From the NCBI RefSeq assembly GCF_900148515.1, contig NZ_FRXN01000003.1:226397-290396 (forward strand): 64,000 nucleotides of DNA. Direction: 5' to 3'. The position numbers were made by a program, and so were the translations under genes. This document shows positions 1-11,085 of the stretch, one piece after another. The notes beneath the pieces are model-generated. The model had not been told where the DNA came from. It was given only the letters and a program-made list of their open reading frames with translations, and searched no databases. The DNA comes from Algoriphagus zhangzhouensis. GTDB taxonomy: Bacteria > Bacteroidota > Bacteroidia > Cytophagales > Cyclobacteriaceae. Within the stretch, counting starts at the first letter, position 1, and every line of letters begins with the position of its first letter.

Positions 1-1
1 C

Positions 2-1228
2 AAGGTACAGAAAAATAAAAATGAAGCATTCAGTCAGATATTAATACCGTCAGGGTTTAGATTAATTACCTCGATATTACTGGGTTTTTTGATTTTCAAC
101 ATCACCAAGCAACCTGCAAAACTTGAGAAAAGAATAACTGAAACAACAAAGGAACTTCAAGTCAGCAACCAAAGATTTGAATATGCAGCCCAAGCTACAT
201 CTGAAATGATTTGGGATTGGGATATGGTGTCTGATAAAGTATATAGAAGTCCAAATTTTGAAAAACACCTCGGCTATTCATTGGAGGAATTAAATTCCGA
301 TTCCAATTTTTGGTTCGCATTAATTCACCCTGACGAAAGAGAGGAAAACCTCAAAAAAGTTGAAAAATTCCTGAAAAGTGACAAGACATTTTGGGAGGTA
401 GAGGTTAGAGTAAAAACCAAGCAGGGTGACTACATCTATGTGCTCGAAAAAATCTATCTCATTCGGGACAAAAAGGGCAATCCAGTACGAATCATCGGAT
501 CCACACAAAATATTACTGACAGAAAAGTCAAAGAGCAAGAGTTAAAAGATGCTCATGCTCAATTGAAAAAGGCATTTGAAGAACTTGGGACTTCTCAAGA
601 CAAATATTCTAAACTCTTCGATCGAAGTCCACTTCCAATTATTGTATACGATCCCTCAAGCCTCAAAATTCTTGAGGTTAATAATGCTGCCGTTGAAAAA
701 TACCAATTTTCGTATGCTGAATTTATGACCATGGATATTTTGGACATTCACCCTAAGGATGAAGTTCCAAAATTTCTAGATAAGCTTGATGAATTTAAAC
801 AAACTCAAAGAAAGGATTTCAGGAAATTATCCAAACACCAGAAAAAGGACGGGACTATTTTCGAGGTAGATGTAAGACCTTCTAAGATTAAACTTAATTA
901 TTCAAGTGTCAATATGGTCCTGATTTCCGACATCACTGAAAAATTAAGACACATCCATAAAATCGAAGAGCAAATAGAACTCTTCAAAGAAATAGCCTGG
1001 ATTCAATCACATGTGGTAAGAGCACCTTTGGCTAGAATTCTTGGTCTATTGTCTTTATTGGAAGTTTCAGAAGAGCCTCTTCCTGAAGAAATCGAAGAAT
1101 ACATCACCCACATTAATGATTCCGCAAATGAACTAGATGGCATAGTAAAAGACATTGGTAAAAAATTAGATGTCATCGCTCAAAATGAGGACAAGGAAGC
1201 AAATTTTTATTTTGGTAAAAAGTCGTAA
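2..1228 (+). CDS. PAS-PAS sensor protein with orphan phosphoacceptor-like helix (5' partial)
   Basis: The reading frame is open to the left edge of the window, so the gene starts upstream; the first ATG-like codon inside (TTG at 89) is unlikely to be the start. The first ~30 visible residues hold a hydrophobic membrane helix (about 50-95), then a short coiled linker, a first PAS domain with PAC-like end (about 170-530), a second PAS domain (about 600-940) and a C-terminal helix resembling the H-box of a histidine kinase (SHVVRAPLARIL, about 1005-1050). The protein ends ~60 residues later with no HATPase domain. Inference: a membrane sensor that lacks its own kinase ATPase, perhaps working with a partner. 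The upstream extracytoplasmic part is not visible. A truncated kinase is the alternative. Confidence 0.75.
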   Translation, partial: KVQKNKNEAFSQILIPSGFRLITSILLGFLIFNITKQPAKLEKRITETTKELQVSNQRFEYAAQATSEMIWDWDMVSDKVYRSPNFEKHLGYSLEELNSDSNFWFALIHPDEREENLKKVEKFLKSDKTFWEVEVRVKTKQGDYIYVLEKIYLIRDKKGNPVRIIGSTQNITDRKVKEQELKDAHAQLKKAFEELGTSQDKYSKLFDRSPLPIIVYDPSSLKILEVNNAAVEKYQFSYAEFMTMDILDIHPKDEVPKFLDKLDEFKQTQRKDFRKLSKHQKKDGTIFEVDVRPSKIKLNYSSVNMVLISDITEKLRHIHKIEEQIELFKEIAWIQSHVVRAPLARILGLLSLLEVSEEPLPEEIEEYITHINDSANELDGIVKDIGKKLDVIAQNEDKEANFYFGKKS

Positions 1229-1567
1229 AAATTTACTGGCCAACTATTCCTTATATAAAAGAGGAAGAATGTAACGCTTTTCAATCAGCCCTTCTTTGAC
1301 ATATTCTGGCTCTAAGCATTCATACTAATGAAAATCAAAAGTTTACTAAACATTTCCATCAAATTCATTTTGTTTGAAATTGATTTAGAAAGCCTGATTA
1401 CCCTAAAAAAGTTTTTTTAATTTGTTTTAAAATTAGATTTCGAAAGATCCAATGATGGAAAAGCATTTGGGTCAATTAGGAAAAATGCCCTAACTTTTGC
1501 GATTAATTAGTAAATCAACCTGCTAATTCCTTAAAATTATCGAATTAGCGTATTTCCAATACCAAAG
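1229..1567. other. Intergenic region before fucose operon
   Basis: No gene is seen in these 339 bases. The stretch is AT-rich and carries a weak candidate promoter near its right end (see 1466-1499). No clear terminator hairpin was found for the sensor gene. Confidence 0.5.
1466..1499 (+). promoter_or_regulatory. Candidate Bacteroidota promoter for fucose operon
   Basis: TTTG at 1466-1469 and TAACTTTT at 1491-1498 lie 21 bases apart. They resemble the -33 TTTG and -7 TAnnTTTG boxes of the Bacteroidota primary sigma factor, with one mismatch in the -7 box. The predicted transcript starts about 60 bases before the first operon gene. Confidence 0.35.
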
Positions 1568-2326
1568 ATGACAGATCAAACAGTCCTTATTACAGGTGGA
1601 GCAAGTGGTATCGGCCTAGCAATGGTCAGAAAGTTTGCCAAGACAAAAGCAAATGTTTATTTCATTGATGCCAACGTAGCTGAAGGTGAAAAAGTAGCCA
1701 AAGAAGAACAAGATAAAGGTCACTCTGTCACTTTTTGGAATGCAGATGTCACTTCCTTTGAGCAGGTTTCTGGCTTTATCAATCAATTGCCTGGAAAAAT
1801 CCACACATTGATCAACAATGCGGGTGTTTCTCATGTGGGAAAAGTTGAAAATACATCTGAAGAAGATTTCGACAGACTTTACAATGTCAACATCAAAGGC
1901 ATGTTTATCTGTACCAAGGCTGCACTTCCAAAATTGATCCAAGACGGTGGCGGTTCTGTATTGAACATGGCCTCTGTGGCTGCTACGATTGGTATCCCGG
2001 ATCGTTTTGCCTACTCCATGACCAAAGGTGCTGCACTTTCCATGACCCTAAGCATAGCCCGAGACTATGTAGAGCAAGGTATTAGATGTAACTGTCTTTC
2101 TCCAGGAAGAGTACATACGCCATTTGTGGATGGATTCTTGGCAAAGAATTATCCTGGACAGGAAAAAGAAATGTTTGCCAAACTAGCTGCAACCCAACCT
2201 ATCGGCAGGATGGGCACCCCTGAGGAAATTGCAGAATTGGCTTATTTTGTCAGCTCAAATGAAGGTAGCTTCATCACTGGCGCGAATATTAATATTGACG
2301 GTGGATTCTTGGGATTGAAAATGTAA
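1568..2326 (+). CDS. SDR oxidoreductase, likely 2-keto-3-deoxy-L-fuconate dehydrogenase
   Basis: A 252-residue classical short-chain dehydrogenase: NAD(P)-binding TGGASGIG at residues 9-16, NNAG near 83-86, an Ser-Tyr-Lys triad with YSMTK near 148-152, and a C-terminal INIDGG typical of the family. It is first in a tightly packed operon with an FAH-family hydrolase, an amidohydrolase lactonase, a second SDR, a FucP permease and a mutarotase. In the oxidative L-fucose pathway known from Xanthomonas, an SDR oxidises 2-keto-3-deoxy-L-fuconate to the 2,4-diketo acid that an FAH-family enzyme then cleaves. Its position directly before the FAH gene fits that step better than sugar oxidation. The assignment between the two SDRs is inferred from order only. 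Confidence 0.75.
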   Translation: MTDQTVLITGGASGIGLAMVRKFAKTKANVYFIDANVAEGEKVAKEEQDKGHSVTFWNADVTSFEQVSGFINQLPGKIHTLINNAGVSHVGKVENTSEEDFDRLYNVNIKGMFICTKAALPKLIQDGGGSVLNMASVAATIGIPDRFAYSMTKGAALSMTLSIARDYVEQGIRCNCLSPGRVHTPFVDGFLAKNYPGQEKEMFAKLAATQPIGRMGTPEEIAELAYFVSSNEGSFITGANINIDGGFLGLKM

Positions 2327-2361
2327 TCCTTTCCCCATCATTAACCTATAATATCTAAATC

Positions 2362-3221
2362 ATGAAATTGATTCGATTTGGCCAAGAGGGCCAAGAAAAA
2401 GCAGGAATCCAAAATGCTCAAGGTGACTACCTAGATTGCTCCAGCTTTGGAGAAGATTGGAACGAGACGTTTTTCACCAACAATGGCTTAGAAAGATTGA
2501 CCGTTTGGTTGGATGCCAACGAATCCAAACTTCCTAAAATCCCTGAAGGTGCAAGATTGGGATCCCCAGTGGCCAGACCTTCTAAAATCATCTGCATTGG
2601 CTTGAATTATTTGAAGCATGCTGAAGAATCCGGAATGGCTGTTCCTGAAGTTCCAATCGTATTTATGAAGGCAACTTCATCTCTTTGCGGTCCATTTGAT
2701 CCGATTTATATCCCTAAAAATTCCAAGCAAACTGACTGGGAGGTTGAATTAGCTGTAGTCATTGGAAAGCGCGCAAAATACGTTTCTAAGGAAAATGCTT
2801 TGGATTATGTTGCAGGTTATGCCCTTCACAATGATGTGAGTGAAAGAGACTTCCAGCTAAGACATGGTGGGCAGTGGGTGAAAGGCAAAAGTGCTGATCA
2901 CTATGCTCCACTAGGTCCAGTTTTGGTAACAAAAGACGAAGTAGCAGACCCTCATAATTTGAGATTATGGTTGAAATTAAATGATCAAATCCTACAAGAC
3001 AGTAATACCTCTGATTTGATCTTTGATATACCTTACATCATCGAACATTTGAGTCAATACATGACTTTGCTTCCAGGTGATGTGATTTCTACTGGCACTC
3101 CATCTGGAGTTGGAATGGGATTGAAGCCTGAGCCAAGATACCTTCAGCCGGGAGATGTTGTAGAACTAGGCATCGATGGTTTGGGAGTATCCAAGCAAGT
3201 AGCGATGAACGATCCTGAAGC

Positions 3222-3225
<4 letters not shown>
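2362..3225 (+). CDS. FAH-family hydrolase, likely 2,4-diketo-3-deoxy-L-fuconate hydrolase
   Basis: A 287-residue fumarylacetoacetate-hydrolase-fold protein. Visible family marks are CIGLNY near residue 76, the metal-binding Glu-x-Glu in DWEVELAVVIG near 126-128, the GKSAD motif and TGTPSGVG near residue 250. Members cleave C-C bonds of diketo acids with a divalent metal; in the oxidative fucose route the product pair is pyruvate and L-lactate. It begins 35 bases after the first SDR and overlaps the next start codon by four bases (ATGA), so translation is probably coupled. The exact substrate is inferred from the neighbours; other diketo acids of the same family remain possible. Confidence 0.78.
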
Positions 3226-6134
<2,909 letters not shown>

Positions 6135-6144
6135 TTAGAAACTC

Positions 6145-6480
6145 ATGCAGACATTTCTATTGATTTGTGATCTCAAAGATGAGCCAGAGGCGATCCAAGC
6201 TTATGTGGATTGTCATAAAACTGTAGCACCTGAAATCCTGGAAAGTATCCGAGTTGCAGGAATAGTTCAAATGAGTATTTATCGCTGGAAAAATCGGCTT
6301 TCCATGATTATGGTAGCGGATGATGATTTCTCTTTTGAGAAAAAGGCCGAGCTAGATAATGCCAATCCAAAAGTTCAGGAATGGGAATCTTTTCTTGGAC
6401 AATATCAAACGAATTTACCGGGCACTCCTCCCAATTGGAGATGGGCCATCACAGAAAAAATATTTGATTTTAAAGCTTGA
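6145..6480 (+). CDS. L-rhamnose mutarotase family protein, likely L-fucose mutarotase
   Basis: A 111-residue RhaM/DUF718-type protein. It shows the family pattern D-x2-Y-x3-H near residues 18-24, a PEILES helix, GIVQMSIYRWKNRL and the C-terminal WRW and IF segment. Such dimeric alpha/beta-barrel proteins interconvert sugar anomers and so speed supply of the form used by the dehydrogenase. It is the last gene of the fucose operon, 10 bases after fucP, and is followed by a strong terminator. Confidence 0.8.
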   Translation: MQTFLLICDLKDEPEAIQAYVDCHKTVAPEILESIRVAGIVQMSIYRWKNRLSMIMVADDDFSFEKKAELDNANPKVQEWESFLGQYQTNLPGTPPNWRWAITEKIFDFKA

Positions 6481-6492
6481 ATTTAGCTTAAC

Positions 6493-6518
6493 AAACCTGA
6501 GGGAAACCTCAGGTTTTT
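6493..6518 (+). terminator. Rho-independent terminator of fucose operon
   Basis: A perfect 10-bp stem (6493-6502 with 6507-6516) is closed by a GAAA tetraloop and runs into a T tract. It separates the fucose operon from the TPP-controlled operon. Confidence 0.9.
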
Positions 6519-6531
6519 CATTTTTGAGCTA

Positions 6532-6539
6532 TATATTTG
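6532..6539 (+). promoter_or_regulatory. -7 box TATATTTG of the TPP-riboswitch operon
   Basis: TATATTTG matches the Bacteroidota -7 consensus TAnnTTTG exactly. The -33 region is only a T-rich tract near 6511-6518. Initiation a few bases downstream would place the transcript start just ahead of the riboswitch at 6554. Confidence 0.55.
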
Positions 6540-6553
6540 AGTATTAATTATTG

Positions 6554-6626
6554 ACAACGGGGTGCCTAATAATGGCTGAGATCATACCCGAAAACCTGAT
6601 CTGGATAATGCCAGCGTAGGAATTGT
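6554..6626 (+). ncRNA. TPP riboswitch (THI element)
   Basis: The conserved blocks of the THI element occur in order: ACAACGGGGTGC at 6554, GGCTGAGAT at 6574, ACCCG, then ACCTGATCTGGATAATGCCAG, with GCGTAGG closing. P1 is formed by ACAA (6554-6557) with TTGT (6622-6625). Thiamine pyrophosphate binding is expected to lower expression of the four downstream genes. No intrinsic terminator is obvious between the aptamer and the ATG at 6690, so control may act on translation initiation. Confidence 0.95.
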
Positions 6627-6689
6627 GAATTGCTATTTTTCAATTTGTACCCTCTCTTGGTATTCATTCTGGTCTAGACAAAAAGACGA

Positions 6690-7415
6690 ATGAAAGAACT
6701 TTTAAAGCAGAAGAATTTTGAGGTTGCCCCTGAAGAACTCCGAACTTGGCAGGGAAGAAAAGAATGGTTTTTCAACCGAGACGATACCGATCATTACGAA
6801 CAGTACTACGAAGGTCCATACAAGGAACAAGAGATTTGGCAAAAGAAAACCTTGGAAGGTTTGATCAAGCAGGATTCCCGCGTGAAAACTCTATTGGAGT
6901 TTGGTTGTGGAACTACCCGTTTTACCCGTTGGTGGCATGAGATAGGCTTAGAAGCAACCGGAGGAGACATCTCCCCTTTCATGCTCGCTCAGGGAGTTCA
7001 GCTTTTTGATGGGGACCTGGTTTTGGCCGATTCACATCACATGCCTTTCAAGGATCATTCGTTCGATGCTTTAGCCTTTGTGACCACTTTTGAATACTAC
7101 AAAAACCCAATTGAAGTAATTCGTGAAGCTGTAAGAGTGGGTAAATATGGGATCATCTTTGGAATGATGAATCGAAACACACCCAAACTCATCCGAAGAC
7201 GAGTCCAGCAGGTTTTTGGTAAAAACAATTACTATGTGACTGCCAATTTTTATACTCCAGCAAGCCTGAAGGATCTGATCGCTCAAGCTCTTCCTGACCG
7301 AAAATATACCATTGAATGGAATGCCACTGGATTACCTAAATGGTTTCCAAAGCAACAATGGAAAGTTCCCTATGGAGATTTCTTTGCTCTTCATGTCAAA
7401 CTCCTTGATGTCTAA
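6690..7415 (+). CDS. Class I SAM-dependent methyltransferase in TPP-regulated operon
   Basis: A 241-residue protein with a methyltransferase-11-type fold: motif I LEFGCGTTRFTRWW near residue 70, an acidic GGDISPFMLAQ end of strand 2, and MPFKDHSFDALAF as the motif IV region. It is the first gene behind the TPP riboswitch, so its expression should follow thiamine status. Its stop and the next start overlap (TAATG). The same operon ends with a Trm112-like zinc ribbon, a family known to bind and activate class I methyltransferases, so the two may form a complex. The substrate cannot be read from sequence. Confidence 0.7.
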   Translation: MKELLKQKNFEVAPEELRTWQGRKEWFFNRDDTDHYEQYYEGPYKEQEIWQKKTLEGLIKQDSRVKTLLEFGCGTTRFTRWWHEIGLEATGGDISPFMLAQGVQLFDGDLVLADSHHMPFKDHSFDALAFVTTFEYYKNPIEVIREAVRVGKYGIIFGMMNRNTPKLIRRRVQQVFGKNNYYVTANFYTPASLKDLIAQALPDRKYTIEWNATGLPKWFPKQQWKVPYGDFFALHVKLLDV

Positions 7416-8479
7416 TGGCTGCCTTTGAAGATTTCTCCGGAAAAATCAATGCAGACCTTTTCAAACAAGAACTGAAAGGGAATTGTGGTGCGATTAGAAA
7501 GGAGGTTATTTGTGGGCCTCAATTCGGAGTAGACACGGCTGTGATTGACCTAGGAAATGCAAAAGCACTAGCAGTTTCTAGTGATCCACTTTCCCTAATT
7601 CCATCCTTAGGAATGAAAGTTTCTGCATGGCTTTCGATCCACCTTTTGGTCAATGATATGAGTACTACAGGCTTTAAACCTCAATATGCACAGTTTGTAT
7701 TGAATTTACCCTCAGGCTTATCACAGGAGGACTTCAGAGATTACTGGAATCATATCCATATACTTTGTCAAGAATTGGAAATTGCCATCACAGGTGGCCA
7801 TACTGGTCAGATTCCTGGACAGGAATCCACCATTTCCGGAGGAGGCACTATGTTTCTTCAGGCTCCAAAAGACCAAATCCTAAGCTCCAATCAAGCTCAA
7901 GCCGGCGATTCTATTATCATGACTAAACAGGCAGCAATCTCAAGTACTGCCTTACTGGCAATGGCTTTTCCTGAGTTAGTCAAAGAAAATCTAGGGGCAG
8001 AAATCCAAAAGAAAGCTGTTTCGAATTTCTGGAATATATCTGTCCTGAAAGAGGCCTTGCTTGCTTCTCAAACTTTGACTCCACGGGTTGAATTACATGC
8101 CATGCACGATGTAACAGAAGGTGGGATTTTGGGAGCTTTAAGCGAAATGGCTGATGCCTCAGATTTAGGGTTTCGTATTGAAAAAGAAAGCATACCTTTC
8201 ACTAAGGAAATAATGCAGGTAGCTGAGCTTTTTGAAATAGATCCTTTGATTTCTATTGGTGCTGGTTCCATGTTGATGGCTGTCAAAGCCGGAAAAGAAA
8301 ACCAACTCATCCAAGCCTTAAATCAAGAAGGAATTCAAGCGACCACCATTGGCTCTTTCACTTCCGAAAAAGAAAAATTGATCCTGGAGTCAAATAGATC
8401 TTGGAGTCCATTTCAATTTGACGGGAAAGATCCCTACTGGGATGCTTTTTATAATGCTTTTAAAACTGGTAAAAAATGA
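7415..8479 (+). CDS. AIR synthase-related (HypE/PurM/ThiL superfamily) protein
   Basis: A 354-residue protein with a PurM-type N-terminal half (SSDPLSLIPSLG followed by NDMSTTGFKPQYA) and an AIRS C-terminal half (HDVTEGGILGALSEMA, SIGAGSMLMAV). The superfamily activates amide or phosphoryl groups with ATP and includes HypE, PurM, SelD and thiamine-monophosphate kinase ThiL. It is coupled to the genes on both sides (TAATG and ATGA overlaps) under a TPP riboswitch. A ThiL-like kinase role is therefore conceivable, but the sequence looks closer to HypE-like proteins; the function is unknown. Confidence 0.75.
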   Translation: MAAFEDFSGKINADLFKQELKGNCGAIRKEVICGPQFGVDTAVIDLGNAKALAVSSDPLSLIPSLGMKVSAWLSIHLLVNDMSTTGFKPQYAQFVLNLPSGLSQEDFRDYWNHIHILCQELEIAITGGHTGQIPGQESTISGGGTMFLQAPKDQILSSNQAQAGDSIIMTKQAAISSTALLAMAFPELVKENLGAEIQKKAVSNFWNISVLKEALLASQTLTPRVELHAMHDVTEGGILGALSEMADASDLGFRIEKESIPFTKEIMQVAELFEIDPLISIGAGSMLMAVKAGKENQLIQALNQEGIQATTIGSFTSEKEKLILESNRSWSPFQFDGKDPYWDAFYNAFKTGKK

Positions 8480-9108
8480 AAAAACTAGAAGGCCTTTATT
8501 TGGTTTTAGACCCAAAAAAGGACGAGAATTTACTTTTGGAAAAACTTGAAAAATCTCTGAAAGCAGGAGTCAATGTGGTTCAAATTTGGAATCATTGGGA
8601 TCCTGAACTTTCAAGAGCAGGGCAAATTAGATTTTGCATCAAAGTCAAAGAACTTGCCCGCAAAAGTGGAACCCCAGTGCTGGTCAATGAAGATTGGGAA
8701 CTGGGAATTCAAGCCGATTTGGATGGTGTTCATTTTGATCAAGTCCCAGAAGATTGGGAAAAAATCAGACCTCAGCATGAAGGGAAGCTTATTGGTTTGA
8801 CTGTAGGAAACAATCTCGATTTGATTTCTTGGGCGGATCAAAATGCTATTTCCTATATCAGTTTTTGCTCGGTTTTCCTCTCATCCTCGGTGGATACCTG
8901 TGAATTGGTGCAGCCTGAAAACATCCAAAAAGCCAAAGAATTGACTCAAATACCCATTTTCCTTTCCGGAGGAATCAATCCTGAAAACATCCATCTCTTG
9001 GAAAACTATTCCTATGAAGGTGTGGCTGTCATCTCGGGAGTTTTAAACGCTAAAGAACCGGATACCGCTGTGAACTTATATCTCAGCAAAATGAAAAAAA
9101 TGCTATGA
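8476..9108 (+). CDS. Divergent ThiE/TenI-like TIM-barrel protein
   Basis: A 210-residue protein with the outline of thiamine phosphate synthase: GLYLVLD at the N-terminus, VNVVQIW, PVLVNEDWELGIQADLDGVHFDQ near 67-89 and a phosphate-binding FLSGGINPEN near 163-172. It departs from genuine ThiE at key places: the usual GPxFxTxTK segment reads CSVFLSSSVDTC, the VQxRxK lysine is absent, and IGxSxH is replaced by IGLTVGN. It may be a TenI-like protein or have a new reaction. ATGA overlaps join it to both neighbours, and the TPP riboswitch upstream supports a thiamine-related role. Confidence 0.72.
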   Translation: MKKLEGLYLVLDPKKDENLLLEKLEKSLKAGVNVVQIWNHWDPELSRAGQIRFCIKVKELARKSGTPVLVNEDWELGIQADLDGVHFDQVPEDWEKIRPQHEGKLIGLTVGNNLDLISWADQNAISYISFCSVFLSSSVDTCELVQPENIQKAKELTQIPIFLSGGINPENIHLLENYSYEGVAVISGVLNAKEPDTAVNLYLSKMKKML

Positions 9109-9395
9109 ATAGAAAATTATTAAATAAGCTCTGCTGTCCCTTTGACAAAAGTGATTTGAATGTGGAAATCATCCAAGAAACTGAGGATCAACAGATCATT
9201 GAAGGCATCTTGACTTGTCCTAATTGCCAAAGATATTTTCCGATCATCTATGGAATTCCGATCATGACTCCAGATGAATACCGCGAGAAGGCACTGGAAC
9301 TGCCCAAATTGCAGAAATGGGGTTTGGAAATGGCTCCAAATCAAGAATCCTTTCAATTACAGGAGCCATCAGGACATGATAAATTAGATATTTGA
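9105..9395 (+). CDS. Trm112-like zinc-ribbon protein
   Basis: A 96-residue protein with the Trm112/UPF0434 pattern: LCCPFDKSDL near residues 9-18, CPNCQRYFPI near 38-47, then GIPIMTPDEYR. The two Cys pairs suit a zinc ribbon. Trm112 proteins stabilise and activate SAM methyltransferases, and a methyltransferase is the first gene of this same operon, so a partner role is likely. It overlaps the ThiE-like gene by four bases and is followed by a strong terminator. The C-terminus after residue ~65 is variable and has no recognised domain. Confidence 0.8.
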   Translation: MNRKLLNKLCCPFDKSDLNVEIIQETEDQQIIEGILTCPNCQRYFPIIYGIPIMTPDEYREKALELPKLQKWGLEMAPNQESFQLQEPSGHDKLDI

Positions 9396-9400
9396 TTATT

Positions 9401-9446
9401 TTCCAATCTGTTTGGAATCAAGCTTTTCAAACGGATTGGAATTTTT
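9401..9446 (+). terminator. Terminator of TPP-controlled operon
   Basis: A 14-bp stem with one G-U pair (9401-9414 with 9428-9441), a 13-base loop and a five-T tail directly follow the Trm112-like gene. The next gene starts 24 bases later. Confidence 0.88.
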
Positions 9447-9469
9447 AATCATTCTCAAAATAACCTCAC

Positions 9470-10384
9470 ATGAAAACCCTGTTTTCCACCATCCTATTTA
9501 CCCTTTTAGGCAGTTTTGCAATGGCTCAAAATTATACTCTCCCACTTTGGAATGGAACTCCACCACTTCAAAAAGAAATGAATCTTCAAGAGGATGTCAG
9601 GGATGAAAATATCATTAGAATAGCCAATGTTCAGACGCCAACGATTGAGGTTTATTTGCCAAACAAGCAAATTGCAACTGGAGAAGCTGTTGTAATTTAT
9701 CCTGGAGGTGGATATGCAATCCTAGCCTATGATTGGGAAGGAACAGATTTTGCCAAATGGCTTAATTCACAAGGAATCGCAGGCATAGTTGTCAAATACA
9801 GACTTCCAATTTCTGAATCTTTGACCGATCCAAAAGAGGTTCCTTTGTTGGATGCCCAACGCGCAATCCGTATGACAAGAGCCAATGCAGAAGCTTGGAA
9901 TATTGATCCTGCTAAAGTTGGTGTTATGGGTTTCTCGGCTGGCGGTCACTTGGCTTCCACCGTTTCCACACAGTATGATCATGAAGTAGACAGAGCCAAA
10001 GATGCTATAGATGCTTTATCTGCAAGACCTGATTTCTCGATTTTGGTCTATCCGGTGATTTCTTTCAGAGATGCGGCTGTTCACAGCGGTTCTCGCAAAA
10101 ACCTGATCGGTGAAAATGCTTCCCAAGAGCTTCAAGATAGATTTTCAGGAGAATTGAACGTGGACGAAAACACCCCTCCGACATTCTTGGTTCATGCTCA
10201 GGATGACAAAGGAGTTCCTATCGAAAACAGCTTACTTTACTACAATGCTCTCAACAAACATGGAATTCCGGCATCCCTTCATATTTACCCAAAAGGTGGA
10301 CATGGATTTGGATTTGGCATGGGAAAAGGAGCAGTTGAAAACTGGAGATCTGTATTATTAGACTGGATCAATCATTTGGATTAA
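9470..10384 (+). CDS. Secreted alpha/beta-hydrolase, acetyl-esterase type
   Basis: A 304-residue protein with an N-terminal signal peptide ending near AMAQ (about residue 19). It shows an HGGG-like YPGGGY oxyanion segment, the nucleophile elbow GFSAGG (Ser near 157), an Asp in HAQDD near 245 and His in GGHGFG near 277. This set matches the xylan/pectin acetyl-esterase branch of the alpha/beta-hydrolases (BD-FAE-like). It should deacetylate polysaccharides or oligosaccharides in the periplasm or outside the cell. Its TAA overlaps the next ATG by one base. Substrate specificity is not visible. Confidence 0.78.
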   Translation: MKTLFSTILFTLLGSFAMAQNYTLPLWNGTPPLQKEMNLQEDVRDENIIRIANVQTPTIEVYLPNKQIATGEAVVIYPGGGYAILAYDWEGTDFAKWLNSQGIAGIVVKYRLPISESLTDPKEVPLLDAQRAIRMTRANAEAWNIDPAKVGVMGFSAGGHLASTVSTQYDHEVDRAKDAIDALSARPDFSILVYPVISFRDAAVHSGSRKNLIGENASQELQDRFSGELNVDENTPPTFLVHAQDDKGVPIENSLLYYNALNKHGIPASLHIYPKGGHGFGFGMGKGAVENWRSVLLDWINHLD

Positions 10385-11076
10385 TGGCTATTAAAGTAAT
10401 CACATTCGACGCAGATGATACGCTCTGGGTCAACGAACCATTTTTCAGGGAAGCGGAAGAAAAATTCGCTTCCCTATTGGAAGATTTCCTTCCTGCACAC
10501 CAAAGTATCAAAGAACTCTATAGAACTGAAATAGAAAACCTCCACCTCTATGGCTATGGGATCAAAGGCTTTATGCTTTCTATGATCGAAACGGCTATGA
10601 ATGTGACCGATCAGAAGATGCCAATTTCATTGGTGGAAAAGGTCATCCGGATCGGGCGGGAAATGCTGGAAAAGCCTGTGGAACTGCTTCCCGGAGTAGA
10701 AGATGTACTCAAATCCCTCAACGGAGATTATCGAATCGTTTTGGCTACCAAAGGTGATTTGTTGGATCAGGAAAGAAAATTAAAAAAGTCCGGCTTGGAG
10801 GATTACTTTCATCATATCGAGATCATGAGTGAAAAGAGGCCATCCGATTATGCCAAATTGATCCGACATCTGGATGTGGAGCCGGAGGAATTTGTGATGC
10901 TGGGAAACAGCCTTAAATCAGATATTTTGCCTGTATTGGAATTGGGAGGACATGCAATCCATATTCCTTTTCACATTACTTGGGTTCATGAGCAGGTCGA
11001 TCATGTCATCGAGCATGAGCGATTTATGGAAGTTGAAAATATCAGTCTTGCAGCCGAGCTGATAAGGAAAATGTAA
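10384..11076 (+). CDS. HAD-superfamily hydrolase
   Basis: A 230-residue haloacid-dehalogenase-type protein with motif I FDADDTLW (nucleophile Asp9, acid Asp11), motif II in LATKGD near 120 and motif III/IV in MLGNSLKSDI near 172. The helical cap lies between motifs I and II, as in YjjG/PGP-type phosphatases. It is probably a cytoplasmic phosphatase of a small metabolite. The start overlaps the esterase stop (TAATG), so the two are likely co-transcribed. The substrate is unknown. Confidence 0.8.
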   Translation: MAIKVITFDADDTLWVNEPFFREAEEKFASLLEDFLPAHQSIKELYRTEIENLHLYGYGIKGFMLSMIETAMNVTDQKMPISLVEKVIRIGREMLEKPVELLPGVEDVLKSLNGDYRIVLATKGDLLDQERKLKKSGLEDYFHHIEIMSEKRPSDYAKLIRHLDVEPEEFVMLGNSLKSDILPVLELGGHAIHIPFHITWVHEQVDHVIEHERFMEVENISLAAELIRKM

Positions 11077-11085
11077 AGGGAAGAA

